Positions 7,515 to 15,887 of a stretch of 64,000 nt of DNA are shown piece after piece. The stretch's first letter is position 1. Every line of letters starts with the position of its first letter. Under the pieces are notes generated by a model. The model was not told the origin of the DNA. It was given only the letters and a program-made list of their open reading frames with translations, and did no database searches. Made by a program: the position numbers and the translations under genes. The DNA is taken from NCBI RefSeq assembly GCF_013116745.1, contig NZ_JABFOE010000005.1, forward strand, positions 1 through 64,000, read 5' to 3'. The stretch is from Arthrobacter sp. 260. GTDB taxonomy: Bacteria > Actinomycetota > Actinomycetes > Actinomycetales > Micrococcaceae.

Positions 7515-8927
7515 TCAGAGGGTTGGCGCCTGCTTCGCGTAACCAGTGGCCTGCTCGAACCCGTACGCCACCTGCAAGAGGTCAACATCCCTTCCGTGGG
7601 GCATCGTTAGCTGCAGACCAACCGGGAGCCCGGTGGTGCTGAAACCGGCGGGGACCGAGACCGCGGGAAGTCCCGTCGCCGAGATGAGGCAGGCGGACCG
7701 CATCCAGTCGAGGTAGGTTTCACACTCGACGCCCTCAACCGCTGTGGGGTAGCGCAGCGTGGCGTCGAAGGGCAACACCTGGGCCACCGGGCTGACGAAG
7801 ACATCGAACCTTGTGAAGAAGTCGGCCACCTTCCCGGCCAACCGGGTCCGGGCAAGCGCGGCATCGACCAGATCGCGGCCGGTCAACGCCTTGCCCTGTT
7901 CCACGTTCCACTGCACCTCGGGTTTGATTACCTCCCCGTGCTTCTCAAGGAGCGTCCCATAGGCCAGGAGGAAATCGAACGCCCGTGTGATGCCGAAGAC
8001 CTGATCAGCGTCCCGCAGGTCGGGCGCCGCCTCCTCGACGGTCGCGCCCAGGTCCACGAAGACCTGCAGCTGGGATTCCAGAACGCGCAGCACCTCTTTC
8101 TCCACGGGGACCCCCAACCCAAAGTCGGGCGACCAGCCGATCCTCAGGCCGGTGAGATCCCTGTGCAACGGGTCGCTGAACCGCTTGCTGCCCAGCGGAT
8201 AGGGGTAGGGAACATCAGGATGCGCGCCGGCGACCGCGCTCATCCCCAAGGCGATATCCTCGACGTCGCGGGCCATCAGCCCGGTCCGCCCCAGCCAGGC
8301 CCACGCGTTGCGGGTGGGCGACATCGGCAGGACGCCCACTGACGGCCTGAAGCCCACAATGTTGCAGAACGAAGCCGGGATGCGCAGCGACCCGCCCATG
8401 TCGCTGCCGTCGCTCAGCGGCTGGATGCGGGCCGCTATCGCGGCGGCGGCTCCCCCGCTGCTCCCTCCGGCGCTCACAGTGGCGTCATATGGGTTGGTGG
8501 TGGTCCCGAAGATCTCGTTGAACGTGTGCGATCCGGCGGCGAACTCCGGTACGTTCGTCTTCCCGGTGGTCACCACCCCGGCAGTCTTCAGCCGGCCGAT
8601 CAGCAGGTCGTCGAACGTCGGCACATGGTCCTTGAAGATCACTGACCCCTGGGTGGTTCGCATCCCCTTGGTGTTGTTGGTGTCCTTGTGGGTCATCGGC
8701 AGGCCGTGCAGTGGTGGCAGGTCGACCCCCGACGCCGTCAGCTCATCAGCTGCCGCGGCCAGCCGCTGTGCGCCGTCCCGGTCCTGGGTGATGACCGCAT
8801 TGATCTTCGCGTTTACCGCGTCGATCCGGGCGAAGTGCGCCTCGAGCGCCTCCCGGGCAGAGATGTCACGACGGCGGATCGCGCCGGTGAGCGCCGTCGC
8901 CGAGAGATCCATGGGTCCGCCGGTCAT
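7515..8927 (-). CDS. Amidase signature family enzyme
   Basis: A 470-residue cytosolic hydrolase of the amidase-signature superfamily, which cleaves carboxamide bonds through a Ser-cisSer-Lys triad. The triad is visible: Lys81 in LPMTHKDT, the serines of SAGGSSGGAAAA near 152-157, and the nucleophile Ser180 in SDMGGSLRIPAS. Length is normal for the family. Its ATG overlaps the stop of the M20 gene by four bases, and it is the last gene of a five-gene operon. Which amide it hydrolyses is unknown; the context suggests an amino-acid amide or an acylated amino acid derivative. Confidence 0.92.
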   Translation of the reverse strand: MTGGPMDLSATALTGAIRRRDISAREALEAHFARIDAVNAKINAVITQDRDGAQRLAAAADELTASGVDLPPLHGLPMTHKDTNNTKGMRTTQGSVIFKDHVPTFDDLLIGRLKTAGVVTTGKTNVPEFAAGSHTFNEIFGTTTNPYDATVSAGGSSGGAAAAIAARIQPLSDGSDMGGSLRIPASFCNIVGFRPSVGVLPMSPTRNAWAWLGRTGLMARDVEDIALGMSAVAGAHPDVPYPYPLGSKRFSDPLHRDLTGLRIGWSPDFGLGVPVEKEVLRVLESQLQVFVDLGATVEEAAPDLRDADQVFGITRAFDFLLAYGTLLEKHGEVIKPEVQWNVEQGKALTGRDLVDAALARTRLAGKVADFFTRFDVFVSPVAQVLPFDATLRYPTAVEGVECETYLDWMRSACLISATGLPAVSVPAGFSTTGLPVGLQLTMPHGRDVDLLQVAYGFEQATGYAKQAPTL

Positions 8928-10153
8928 CGCGCAACTTTCGAGAGGATGGCTGTCATGGCGGCACGGACGCCGGTGGTGAGGGTCGGTTCGATGTCGGGGG
9001 CGAAGTGCGGCGAGTGGTTGCCGGGAAGGGGCGTGTCGGCGTCGAGCCGTTCCTGGTTGTAGGCGCCGAACATCCAGTACACGGACGGCACCCCGATGGC
9101 CGTCGCGAACAAGCCGAAGTCCTCGCTGCCCATGACCGGCGGAACCTCGTTGACTGAGTCCTCGCCCAGCGTCAGGTGGAACTCTTTGATCAGCGCATCA
9201 GTGGTGTCGGGGTCGTTGTAGCACTCCGGGAAGCTGGAGATTTCCTCGATCGACGGCGCCGGGGCGCCGGATGCGTCGGCCTCCGCCTTGATGATGCGGC
9301 GGAGGGAATCAAGCACCCGCTCCCGCACCTCGGGGTCGAAGGTGCGCACGTTGACCGAGAACTCGGCGGTGTCAGGGATGATGTTCTCCTTCAGCCCGGC
9401 GTGGAAGGTGCCGATCGTGACGACCGCCGACTTCATCGGGTGCACTTCCCGGGCGACGATCGTCTGGATCCGCACCACCATGTGGGCGCCGAGCACGATC
9501 GGGTCGATCGACTGATCCGGCTGGGACCCGTGCGCCTGCCGGCCCTGGACGGTGATTTTCCAGGAGTCCGCCATGGCCATCGCGGTGCCGCGGCTGATGT
9601 TCACCGTCCCGGCGAGGCCCGGCCAGACGTGCTGGCCGTAGATCACCTCGGGTTTAGGTGCCTTGTCCCAGATTCCGTCCTCCACCATGGCTTTGGCCCC
9701 GGCGGCTGTTTCCTCACCCGGCTGGAAGATGAACACCACAGTGCCCGACCAGGTCTGAAGCCCCTCGCTGAGCAGCCTCGCCGCCGTCAGTGCTGCGGTG
9801 ATGTGCGTGTCATGACCGCACCCGTGCATCACCGGCACCTCGGTCCCGTCGGCGAGGTGCCCCCTCGCCTGGCTGGCGTAGTCAAGGCCGGTGTCCTCCT
9901 GCATGGGCAGGCCATCAGTATCGGCGCGGAAGCCGACCACCGGGCCTTCACCATTGCGGAGGACTCCGACGACGCCGGTTCCGCCGCACAGGTACGCTTC
10001 GATTCCCAGGTCGGTGAGTGCCTTCAGGATGAAATCGGCGGTCTGGGTTTCCTGCATGGACAGTTCCGGGTGGGCGTGCAGATGACGGTACAGCTCGTGC
10101 ATGGCCGTGCGGTGATCGGCGGACAGTTCGAGCGAGGTGGTCTCGGTGGTCAT
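8924..10153 (-). CDS. M20 family amidohydrolase (N-acyl amino acid / hippurate hydrolase type)
   Basis: A 409-residue metal-dependent hydrolase of the M20D type, related to hippurate and N-acyl-L-amino acid amidohydrolases. Metal-binding features are VMHGCGHDTH (Cys112, His114), FQPGEE (Glu147/148), GQHVWP and GSEDFG near the C-terminus. The lid domain begins near the SWKITVQGRQAHGSQP segment. Such enzymes release a free amino acid from an N-acyl conjugate. It lies between the putative transporter genes and the amidase gene (four-base overlap), so its product should act on the imported substrate. Confidence 0.93.
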   Translation of the reverse strand: MTTETTSLELSADHRTAMHELYRHLHAHPELSMQETQTADFILKALTDLGIEAYLCGGTGVVGVLRNGEGPVVGFRADTDGLPMQEDTGLDYASQARGHLADGTEVPVMHGCGHDTHITAALTAARLLSEGLQTWSGTVVFIFQPGEETAAGAKAMVEDGIWDKAPKPEVIYGQHVWPGLAGTVNISRGTAMAMADSWKITVQGRQAHGSQPDQSIDPIVLGAHMVVRIQTIVAREVHPMKSAVVTIGTFHAGLKENIIPDTAEFSVNVRTFDPEVRERVLDSLRRIIKAEADASGAPAPSIEEISSFPECYNDPDTTDALIKEFHLTLGEDSVNEVPPVMGSEDFGLFATAIGVPSVYWMFGAYNQERLDADTPLPGNHSPHFAPDIEPTLTTGVRAAMTAILSKVAR

Positions 10154-10191
10154 GGGGTTCCTATCGTGGAGGTGGTGGTGAGGACGGCGGA

Positions 10192-10923
10192 CTAGATGCC
10201 GGGGTGTTCCTGGACGGCGGCGGCGTCGGAGTTCCTGGACCGCAGGAACCAGGCGAGCACCGCGGTCAGCAGCACCACGATGCCAGTGGCTGGCTTCGCG
10301 AGGGCGGGAACGGCGGGCACCAGGACAAACAGGACGACGACGGCAACGACGACGGCGATCACCGTCACCCGGGGCTGCTTCATCGTCACGATGAGCTGCA
10401 CCAGGACGGCGCCGATGATGCTCGGGAAGATGTAGAGCCGCGCGACGTCGACAATATCGGTGGGAATGATACTGACCAGCCAGGTGCCAAGCACTCCGAC
10501 GAACAGGAGCATCGAGAAGACATGGACCATAGCGGCCCCACAGATGGCCATCAGAGCCGAGAACTCTCCGCGCTTGGTTCCTGCCTTTGCACCCACTGCG
10601 GCCTGGGCCACCAGGGCTGAGGGAAGCAGCTTGTTGGCGATATTGCCGATCATGAACGCCTGGTACATGGCGGCCGGGCCGAGGACCGGGTAGTAGGTGA
10701 TCGGCTCGACGAACCAGAGGACGAAGAACGCGGCAGCGACGGCGAAGAACGCCGTCCAGATCATCCCGGAGGTGATGCCCAGGTCGGTGAACAGGACCAG
10801 GTAGATGGGGGCGGCAAGGGAGAACACGAGCGCGATGATCATGGTGATGCGTCCCCAGCGGGACGTGGTGCGGTCAAACTGGTCGACGGCGGCGGTCTGT
10901 TCAGCAGTGGCTGTAAAGCTCAT
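10192..10923 (-). CDS. Multi-pass membrane protein, presumed partner of the DUF5058 protein
   Basis: A 243-residue protein with about six predicted helices, a short polar N-terminus and the conserved-looking core PITYYPVLGPAAMYQAFMIG followed by NIANKLLPSALVAQAA. From memory, relatives next to DUF5058 genes are often labelled small-conductance mechanosensitive channel, but nothing here supports an MscS fold. It follows the DUF5058 gene by 28 bases and precedes the M20 gene by 38 bases. I infer that the two membrane proteins form one transporter for the substrate of the hydrolases. Confidence 0.75.
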   Translation of the reverse strand: MSFTATAEQTAAVDQFDRTTSRWGRITMIIALVFSLAAPIYLVLFTDLGITSGMIWTAFFAVAAAFFVLWFVEPITYYPVLGPAAMYQAFMIGNIANKLLPSALVAQAAVGAKAGTKRGEFSALMAICGAAMVHVFSMLLFVGVLGTWLVSIIPTDIVDVARLYIFPSIIGAVLVQLIVTMKQPRVTVIAVVVAVVVLFVLVPAVPALAKPATGIVVLLTAVLAWFLRSRNSDAAAVQEHPGI

Positions 10924-10951
10924 GGCATGTTCCTTTCGTGGAGGGTGCTGC

Positions 10952-11707
10952 TCAGGCCGCTGCGGGAGCGAGGCCGGCGGTGTGGGCGAAATAGGCGACC
11001 GCGAGGCCCACCAGGATGGCGATGCCGAGGCCCCATTCCCGGAGCCAGGCGGCGGACAGCGTCTTGGCGAGGAAGAGGCAGATACCCATCACCAGGGCCG
11101 ACACGATCACGGTGATGATGTGCACCGGGGTTTTCCCGAGCTCGGCGATGCCCAGGCTGGCGAAGGCACCGATGAGCGCGGCGGCGGGCACGATGGCCAT
11201 CAGTGCCGGGTTGACATGCCGCAGTTTGGAGTCTCCCCGCTTCAGCAGCGGGGTGAGGGCGAGGGTGGCGATCATCCACATGGCGCCGGACATGCTCATG
11301 GCCATGAAAGCGACAACGAAGACCGCCTGCGTGTAGTCCGGACCGCCCAGCGTGGCATCCATGGTGGCCGCGGCGAGCGATGCCGACGCCGACTCGGTGG
11401 CAGCGGATCCCACCAGGCCGATCCGGACCAGTACTGCAGGGGTTCCGAACAGGGTCAGGAGCGCGACGCTGACCAGGACCACCGCGAGGGAGGGTCCGAT
11501 CGCTGCCACGGCGCCAGCCCTGAACGAGGTCTTCAGCTCGGCCTGCGAGATGTTGGCCGAGGGACCAGCCTTCTGGGCTGCGCGCATGTAGATCACTGAT
11601 TGAAGGATGATCGCTCCGAAAACACCGATCGCCAGGATCCACAGGATGGGAATGTTGGCGATGGCGAGGATATCGGTGGATCCTCCGGGCATGACTGCGG
11701 TTTTCAT
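10952..11707 (-). CDS. DUF5058 family membrane protein
   Basis: A 251-residue integral membrane protein with about six helices. The N-terminus matches DUF5058 as I recall it: ILAIANIPILWILAIG, a basic amphipathic stretch (AELKTSFRAGAVAAIGPSLA), then an Ala/Ser-rich helix (GSAATESASASLAAA). No ATP-binding site or porter signature is visible and the family has no characterised function. It sits 45 bases after the carbamoylase-type hydrolase and immediately before a second membrane protein, suggesting a two-subunit secondary transporter. Confidence 0.82.
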   Translation of the reverse strand: MKTAVMPGGSTDILAIANIPILWILAIGVFGAIILQSVIYMRAAQKAGPSANISQAELKTSFRAGAVAAIGPSLAVVLVSVALLTLFGTPAVLVRIGLVGSAATESASASLAAATMDATLGGPDYTQAVFVVAFMAMSMSGAMWMIATLALTPLLKRGDSKLRHVNPALMAIVPAAALIGAFASLGIAELGKTPVHIITVIVSALVMGICLFLAKTLSAAWLREWGLGIAILVGLAVAYFAHTAGLAPAAA

Positions 11708-11752
11708 GACTGCTCCAGGGGGAAAGGGGGACGGATCATTGGCGGGGATGGT

Positions 11753-13024
11753 CTAGGAATGGCCGGTGAGTGTTGTCTGGTCGAGGGCGATGAGTGTTTG
11801 GGTCAGGGCTGTCACACCCGTCGCGACATCGGCGAAGTCTGTCCATTCCTCGGGACAGTGGCTCTTGCCGGCTTTGGAGGGGATGAAGATCATGCCCATC
11901 GGCGCGAGGGTCGCCATGTGGACTGCGTCGTGAGTGGCGCCGCTGGGAACCGGCATCCAGGGGACGCCCAGGGTGTCGGCGACCCGCGCTGCGGTGTCGT
12001 GGACACCCGGGTGGGTGTGGACCACCTCGTTGTCAGTTGACCAGGTGAAGTCGACGTCCACACCGTGGTGGCTGGCCTGGCCGAGAATTTCCTGGGCGAG
12101 GCGGCCCTTCACGCCGGAGAGCCAGTCGGCGTCGACGCTTCGCACCTCGCTGGTCATCCTGACCAGTGAGGGAACCACGTTGGGTGAGCGGGACTCGGAT
12201 TCGAGGCGGGTGGTGGTGGCTACGCCGTGGGTGGGCGCTCCGCATCCTTCCCGTCGGACGGCAAGGACCGCTTCGGCAGCGGCAACCATGGCGTCGGCGC
12301 GGTCGGTCATCGGCCTGGTCCCGGCGTGGTCGGGTGAACCGGTGAAGACCGCGAGGAGCCGCTGGATTCCCGCGATGCCCGTCACTATCCCGAGGGGAAG
12401 CCCACGCTGCTCGAGGGTGGGGCCCTGTTCGATGTGCAGTTCGAGGAACGCGTGCAATCCGGTCCTGCGGGCCCAGTGGGAGTTCAGGGTGGCCGCCGGG
12501 TCGAGACCGAAGCGTGAATAGCTTTCACCGAGGGTGACTCCCCGGTAGTCGGTACGGTCCAGGTCCTGGGCGGTCAGCTCGCCGGCCGCAGCCCGGCTGC
12601 CGAGGCAGCTCAGTCCATAGGGGTTGGATTCCTCGCCGAAGAAATCGACCACCAGGAGGTCCCGGGTGAGTGAGGTGCCACCTTCCCGCAGCTGCCGTAC
12701 CGCGTCGAGCGCCCCCAAGACTCCGACAATTCCATCAAACCGGCCGCCGCCGTCGACCGTGTCCGTGTGGGAACCGGTGACGAGAGCGGGGGCATTGGGG
12801 TTGGTTCCGGGAAGCCGGCCCACGATGTTGCCGGCACCATCGGTGTGCACTTCGAGTCCGGCATCTTTCATGCGGTGAACTGTCCACTGCCGGGACTCGC
12901 GGTAGGCCTCGCTGAACACATCGCGGGTCCACCCCGGCCGTGAGGCCTCACGGTAGTCGGAGATCTCGGTAATTCCCGCTCCCAGCCGCTCGGCTGCCTC
13001 GATCGTGTGGCTCGAAGTGTGCAA
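11753..13024 (-). CDS. Zn-dependent hydrolase, N-carbamoyl-L-amino acid hydrolase / allantoate amidohydrolase family
   Basis: A 423-residue M20C-type enzyme related to HyuC and AllC, which remove the carbamoyl group from ureido compounds. Metal and substrate motifs are TGSHTDTVDGGGRFDG, FGEESNPYG, ELHIEQGP, SPDHAGTRPM and the C-terminal PSGATHDAVHMA. I chose TTG at 13024 because GAAAGG lies seven bases upstream; the frame runs on to ATG 13099, but that stretch is made of regulator palindromes. First gene of the operon, facing the LacI-type regulator. Exact substrate (N-carbamoyl amino acid, allantoate or ureidoglycine-like) is not decidable from sequence. Confidence 0.9.
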   Translation of the reverse strand: MHTSSHTIEAAERLGAGITEISDYREASRPGWTRDVFSEAYRESRQWTVHRMKDAGLEVHTDGAGNIVGRLPGTNPNAPALVTGSHTDTVDGGGRFDGIVGVLGALDAVRQLREGGTSLTRDLLVVDFFGEESNPYGLSCLGSRAAAGELTAQDLDRTDYRGVTLGESYSRFGLDPAATLNSHWARRTGLHAFLELHIEQGPTLEQRGLPLGIVTGIAGIQRLLAVFTGSPDHAGTRPMTDRADAMVAAAEAVLAVRREGCGAPTHGVATTTRLESESRSPNVVPSLVRMTSEVRSVDADWLSGVKGRLAQEILGQASHHGVDVDFTWSTDNEVVHTHPGVHDTAARVADTLGVPWMPVPSGATHDAVHMATLAPMGMIFIPSKAGKSHCPEEWTDFADVATGVTALTQTLIALDQTTLTGHS

Positions 13025-13070
13025 AGGAAGGCCTTTCGTCGATCTTGGTCGGTGGAATACGAACTGCTTG

Positions 13071-13094
13071 TGCAATCGTTTGCAAACCGTTGCA
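13071..13094. promoter_or_regulatory. Two overlapping LacI-type operator palindromes
   Basis: tgcaatcgtttgca (13071-13084) and tgcaaaccgttgca (13081-13094) overlap by four bases. Read on the appropriate strand, both fit GCAAACSRTTGC. They lie 47-70 bases upstream of the chosen hydrolase start, where a bound repressor would block the operon promoter. Confidence 0.7.
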
Positions 13095-13215
13095 AACACA
13101 TAACGCTCGTACGAATATGGTCTACATCACACTACTCAGGCCTCGTTACGTCAAGGTTTCGAGGGAATTAACTTCTCGCCCCTGATTCCTTCCGTTGCGC
13201 GTAGGGACAGGTTCG

Positions 13216-13229
13216 CGCAAACCATTGCG
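13216..13229. promoter_or_regulatory. Third copy of the LacI-type operator, upstream of the regulator gene
   Basis: cgcaaaccattgcg matches the core GCAAACCRTTGC of the two sites near the hydrolase gene. It lies 54-67 bases before the proposed regulator start, suggesting autoregulation or repression by looping between the two sites about 140 bases apart. Confidence 0.65.
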
Positions 13230-13283
13230 CTGACGACTGCACGTGGCCGTAGACTGCGCTATAGAAGTGAAAGGGGCAAAGCT

Positions 13284-14312
13284 ATCGCTGATCTGACAGG
13301 CGTTGAGCGCCAGAGACCGGTAACGCTGGCGACCGTTGCCCGGCATGCCCAGGTCCATGTATCAACCGTTTCGCGCGCCCTCAGCGAGGATCCCTCAGGG
13401 GTGGGGTCAGACACCGTCCGTCGGGTCCGGGAGCTGGCAGCGATGCTGGGGTACCACCGCGACGTCGGAGCGGCAGCGCTCCGCACCGGAAGTTCCCGAC
13501 TGATCGGGGTTCTGGTGCCCCGCCTGACCGACCTGGTCCTGGCCACCATCTACGAGAGCATTGACGCCGCGGCGGGCACTGCCGGGTACACCACTGTCGT
13601 CTCCAATACCCTTGATGACCCGGCTCGTCGGCGCGGCCGGCTGGATGCCCTGCTGTCCCGCCGGCTCGATGGCGTGATCATCGGAGACTCGCACATCGGA
13701 GACACCGCTGCCTTCGAGTTGCAGCAGCGAGGTGTGCCGTACGTCCTGGTGATGCGTAAACTCGAGGGCCATCTGTCAGTGACCACCGACGACCACCTCG
13801 GTGGCCGCCTTGCGGCCGAACACCTGCTGTCGCTGGGACACCAACGGGTGGGAGTGATCGCCGGTGACCTCCTGGCCAGCACCGGCTTGCAGCGGACCCA
13901 GGGCTTCCGGACCGCTTTCGAGGCTGCTGGGTACCCGATCGAGGACCACTACGTGGTGAACTCCGGTTTCGGTGCCCGGGCGGGGAGGCTCGCCGGGGAC
14001 CAGCTCATGAGCCTTGAGCACCCGCCGTCGGCAATCTTCGCTGTGGACGACCTGACAGCGGTTGGCGCCATGGGGGCCATTCGCGCCGTCGGGAAACACC
14101 TGCGGGAGGATGTGGCCCTGGTGGGCTACAACGACGTCGATCTGGCCGCCAACCTGCCGGTTCCGTTGACCTCCGTCCGCTCGGCGCTCACCGAGATGGG
14201 AGAGCTCAGCTTCGCCGCGCTGCAACGGCGGATCAATGGTGAGGAGACCGAATCGGTCCTCCTGAAGCCGGTGCTCATCCCCCGCGCAACGACTGTGGAA
14301 CGGTGGGAGTAG
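13284..14312 (+). CDS. LacI family transcriptional regulator with non-canonical ATC start
   Basis: The frame encodes a full LacI regulator. The N-terminal helix-turn-helix reads TLATVARHAQVHVSTVSRAL with hinge GYHRDVGAAAL, followed by a periplasmic-binding-like effector domain (SRLIGVLVPRLTDLVLATI, AIFAVDDLTAVGAM, ALVGYNDVDLA). The first canonical in-frame start is GTG 13401, which would delete the DNA-binding helices, and no ATG, GTG or TTG lies between the upstream stop at 13101 and 13401. ATC at 13284 follows GAAAGGGG by seven bases and would give a normal N-terminus, (M)ADLTGVERQRPV. It should repress the divergent hydrolase operon in response to an operon substrate. Confidence 0.88.
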   Translation: MADLTGVERQRPVTLATVARHAQVHVSTVSRALSEDPSGVGSDTVRRVRELAAMLGYHRDVGAAALRTGSSRLIGVLVPRLTDLVLATIYESIDAAAGTAGYTTVVSNTLDDPARRRGRLDALLSRRLDGVIIGDSHIGDTAAFELQQRGVPYVLVMRKLEGHLSVTTDDHLGGRLAAEHLLSLGHQRVGVIAGDLLASTGLQRTQGFRTAFEAAGYPIEDHYVVNSGFGARAGRLAGDQLMSLEHPPSAIFAVDDLTAVGAMGAIRAVGKHLREDVALVGYNDVDLAANLPVPLTSVRSALTEMGELSFAALQRRINGEETESVLLKPVLIPRATTVERWE

Positions 14313-15007
14313 GGTCTGTCGCGACGGTGTTCGCGGGAATTGCTGCGGCCATCACACCGTCTGCGGGCACCCGGCGCACCTTGGTGGGCATCGACGGGGT
14401 GGACGGCGCGGGAAAGACCACCTTCGCCGATGTGCTTGCGGAGTACCTGCGATTGCAGGGCCAGACCGTGGCGCGGGTCAGTCTGGACAACTTCCACCAC
14501 CGCCGGGGTCTTCGGTATCGGCTCGGACCCTCGTCCCCTGACGGGTTCTGGCTCGATTCCTATGACTACCGGAGCCTCCACGAGCGTGTGCTTGACCCTT
14601 TGGCCCCCGGCGGCTCGGGATGGTTCCGTCCTGCCGCCCACGACCTTCTCTCCGATGCACCGGTCACCCCGCCCTGCGAGTTCGCCCCACCGGGTTCCAT
14701 CGTCATCCTGGACGGTCTGTTCCTGCACCGCGATGAGGTGGTGCGCTCCTGGGACTTTTCGGTGTTCCTCGATGTCCCCTTCCAGGTAACGGCCCGGCGG
14801 ATGGCAGTCCGCGATGGCTCCCCTGCCGATCCCGGCCACCCGGGGATGCGACGATACGTAGGTGGCCAGGAGATCTATTTCGCGCTGTGCAATCCCGCGG
14901 CCAGGGCAACCCTCGTGATCGACAACACCGATCCGGAATCACCGGCGGTGATCACCGCCGACGCCGCTTCCTACGTCCTACCGTCAGGGCTCACCCCTGA
15001 CGGGTGA
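14303..15007 (+). CDS. Uridine kinase-like P-loop protein
   Basis: A 234-residue nucleoside-kinase-like protein. Walker A is GIDGVDGAGKTTFAD near residues 29-43. A substrate-loop segment VSLDNFHHRRGLRYRLG follows, then DSYDYRSLHERVLDPL and a Walker-B-like SIVILDGLFLHR, all in the order seen in uridine kinases and phosphoribulokinase-fold proteins. It probably phosphorylates a nucleoside or related small hydroxyl compound. GTG 14303 overlaps the end of the regulator gene by ten bases; GTG 14327 is an alternative start with GGGAGTAGGG upstream. Probably co-transcribed with the regulator. Confidence 0.85.
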   Translation: MGVGSVATVFAGIAAAITPSAGTRRTLVGIDGVDGAGKTTFADVLAEYLRLQGQTVARVSLDNFHHRRGLRYRLGPSSPDGFWLDSYDYRSLHERVLDPLAPGGSGWFRPAAHDLLSDAPVTPPCEFAPPGSIVILDGLFLHRDEVVRSWDFSVFLDVPFQVTARRMAVRDGSPADPGHPGMRRYVGGQEIYFALCNPAARATLVIDNTDPESPAVITADAASYVLPSGLTPDG

Positions 15008-15010
15008 GCC
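14981..15010 (+). terminator. Overlapping alternative hairpins at the kinase gene end
   Basis: ggctcaccc (14988-14996) pairs perfectly with gggtgagcc (15002-15010) across the stop codon. A competing stem uses cgtcagg and cctgacg in the same interval, so the two folds are mutually exclusive. No T-tract follows. It is probably the end of the regulator-kinase transcript. Confidence 0.45.
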
Positions 15011-15056
15011 TTGACCTGACCAGCCCGTGGTGAGATGAGGCCGGAAAGGTGGACTC

Positions 15057-15887
15057 ATGTGCCGTTGGATTGCCTACTCCGGAACACCCGTCAATCTGGA
15101 GGACCTGCTGTACAAACCCGAGCGTTCCCTGGTGATGCAGAGCAAGCATTCGCGACTGGGAGCGGAAGCGATCAACGGGGACGGCTTCGGCATCGGTTGG
15201 TATTCAACGCTCCCCCGCCCAGGCCTCTTCCACAGCACCGATCCCGCGTGGAACAACATCAACCTGCGCGAACTCTCAGCTCTTGCGTGGTCGGGCCGGG
15301 TTTTTGCGCACATCCGGGCCTCAACCGGTACCGCGGTCCAGCAGACCAACTGCCACCCGTTCCGCTACGACCGGTGGCTGTGGATGCACAACGGGCTGAT
15401 CAACGACTTCCCGAAGATCAAGCGTGACATGACCCTGGACATCGCTCCGGAGCTTTTCCCCCTGATCGAGGGGTCCACCGATTCCGAGCTGTTCTTCTAC
15501 CTTGCGCTGACCTTTGGGCTCACTGACGACCCTCCCCGGGCTGTGGCACGAGCGGTCCACCGGATCGAGGAGATCGGCCGGAGTTACGTCGTTGAGCATC
15601 CCCTGCAGATGACGGTCGCGGTGACGGACGGTGAAACGACGTGGGCTTTCCGGTACTCCACCGAGGGGAGGTCGCGTTCGCTCTTCAGAAGCACCGACAT
15701 GTCGGCGCTTCGTGCCCTCCATCCGACCCACGAACTGCTGCAAGGCCTGTCCGACGACGCCCGCCTGATAGTGTCCGAACCGTTGGGAGACCTTGAGGGC
15801 GCGTGGCAGGAGGTCCCTGAATCCTCCTACCTTGTGGTGCACGGTGCCGACGCCGACATTTACCCGTTCTCGCCTGCTCCCGCCTAG
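15057..15887 (+). CDS. Class II glutamine amidotransferase domain protein
   Basis: A 276-residue protein starting MCRWIAYSG. Cys2 becomes the N-terminal nucleophile after Met removal, as in Ntn-type glutaminases. Further Gn_AT_II features are NGDGFGIGWYS, FAHIRASTGTAVQQTNCHPF and WMHNGLINDF. Related stand-alone proteins include EgtC, which removes glutamyl groups in ergothioneine synthesis, but no other egt gene is present, so the substrate is open. ATG 15057 has GAAAGGTGG upstream. The 3' end overlaps the convergent permease gene by four bases. Confidence 0.9.
   Translation: MCRWIAYSGTPVNLEDLLYKPERSLVMQSKHSRLGAEAINGDGFGIGWYSTLPRPGLFHSTDPAWNNINLRELSALAWSGRVFAHIRASTGTAVQQTNCHPFRYDRWLWMHNGLINDFPKIKRDMTLDIAPELFPLIEGSTDSELFFYLALTFGLTDDPPRAVARAVHRIEEIGRSYVVEHPLQMTVAVTDGETTWAFRYSTEGRSRSLFRSTDMSALRALHPTHELLQGLSDDARLIVSEPLGDLEGAWQEVPESSYLVVHGADADIYPFSPAPA

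Noticed and set aside
9176-10195. 339-residue plus-strand open frame
   Set aside because: It mirrors the M20 amidohydrolase gene, whose metal-binding motifs are clear on the minus strand.
10192-10923. Mechanosensitive channel identity for the second membrane protein
   Set aside because: No MscS-type pore helix or beta domain is visible; the name seems to be inherited annotation.
13025-13099. Longer start of the carbamoylase-type hydrolase at ATG 13099
   Set aside because: The extra 25 codons consist largely of the regulator palindromes, and TTG 13024 has a proper ribosome site.
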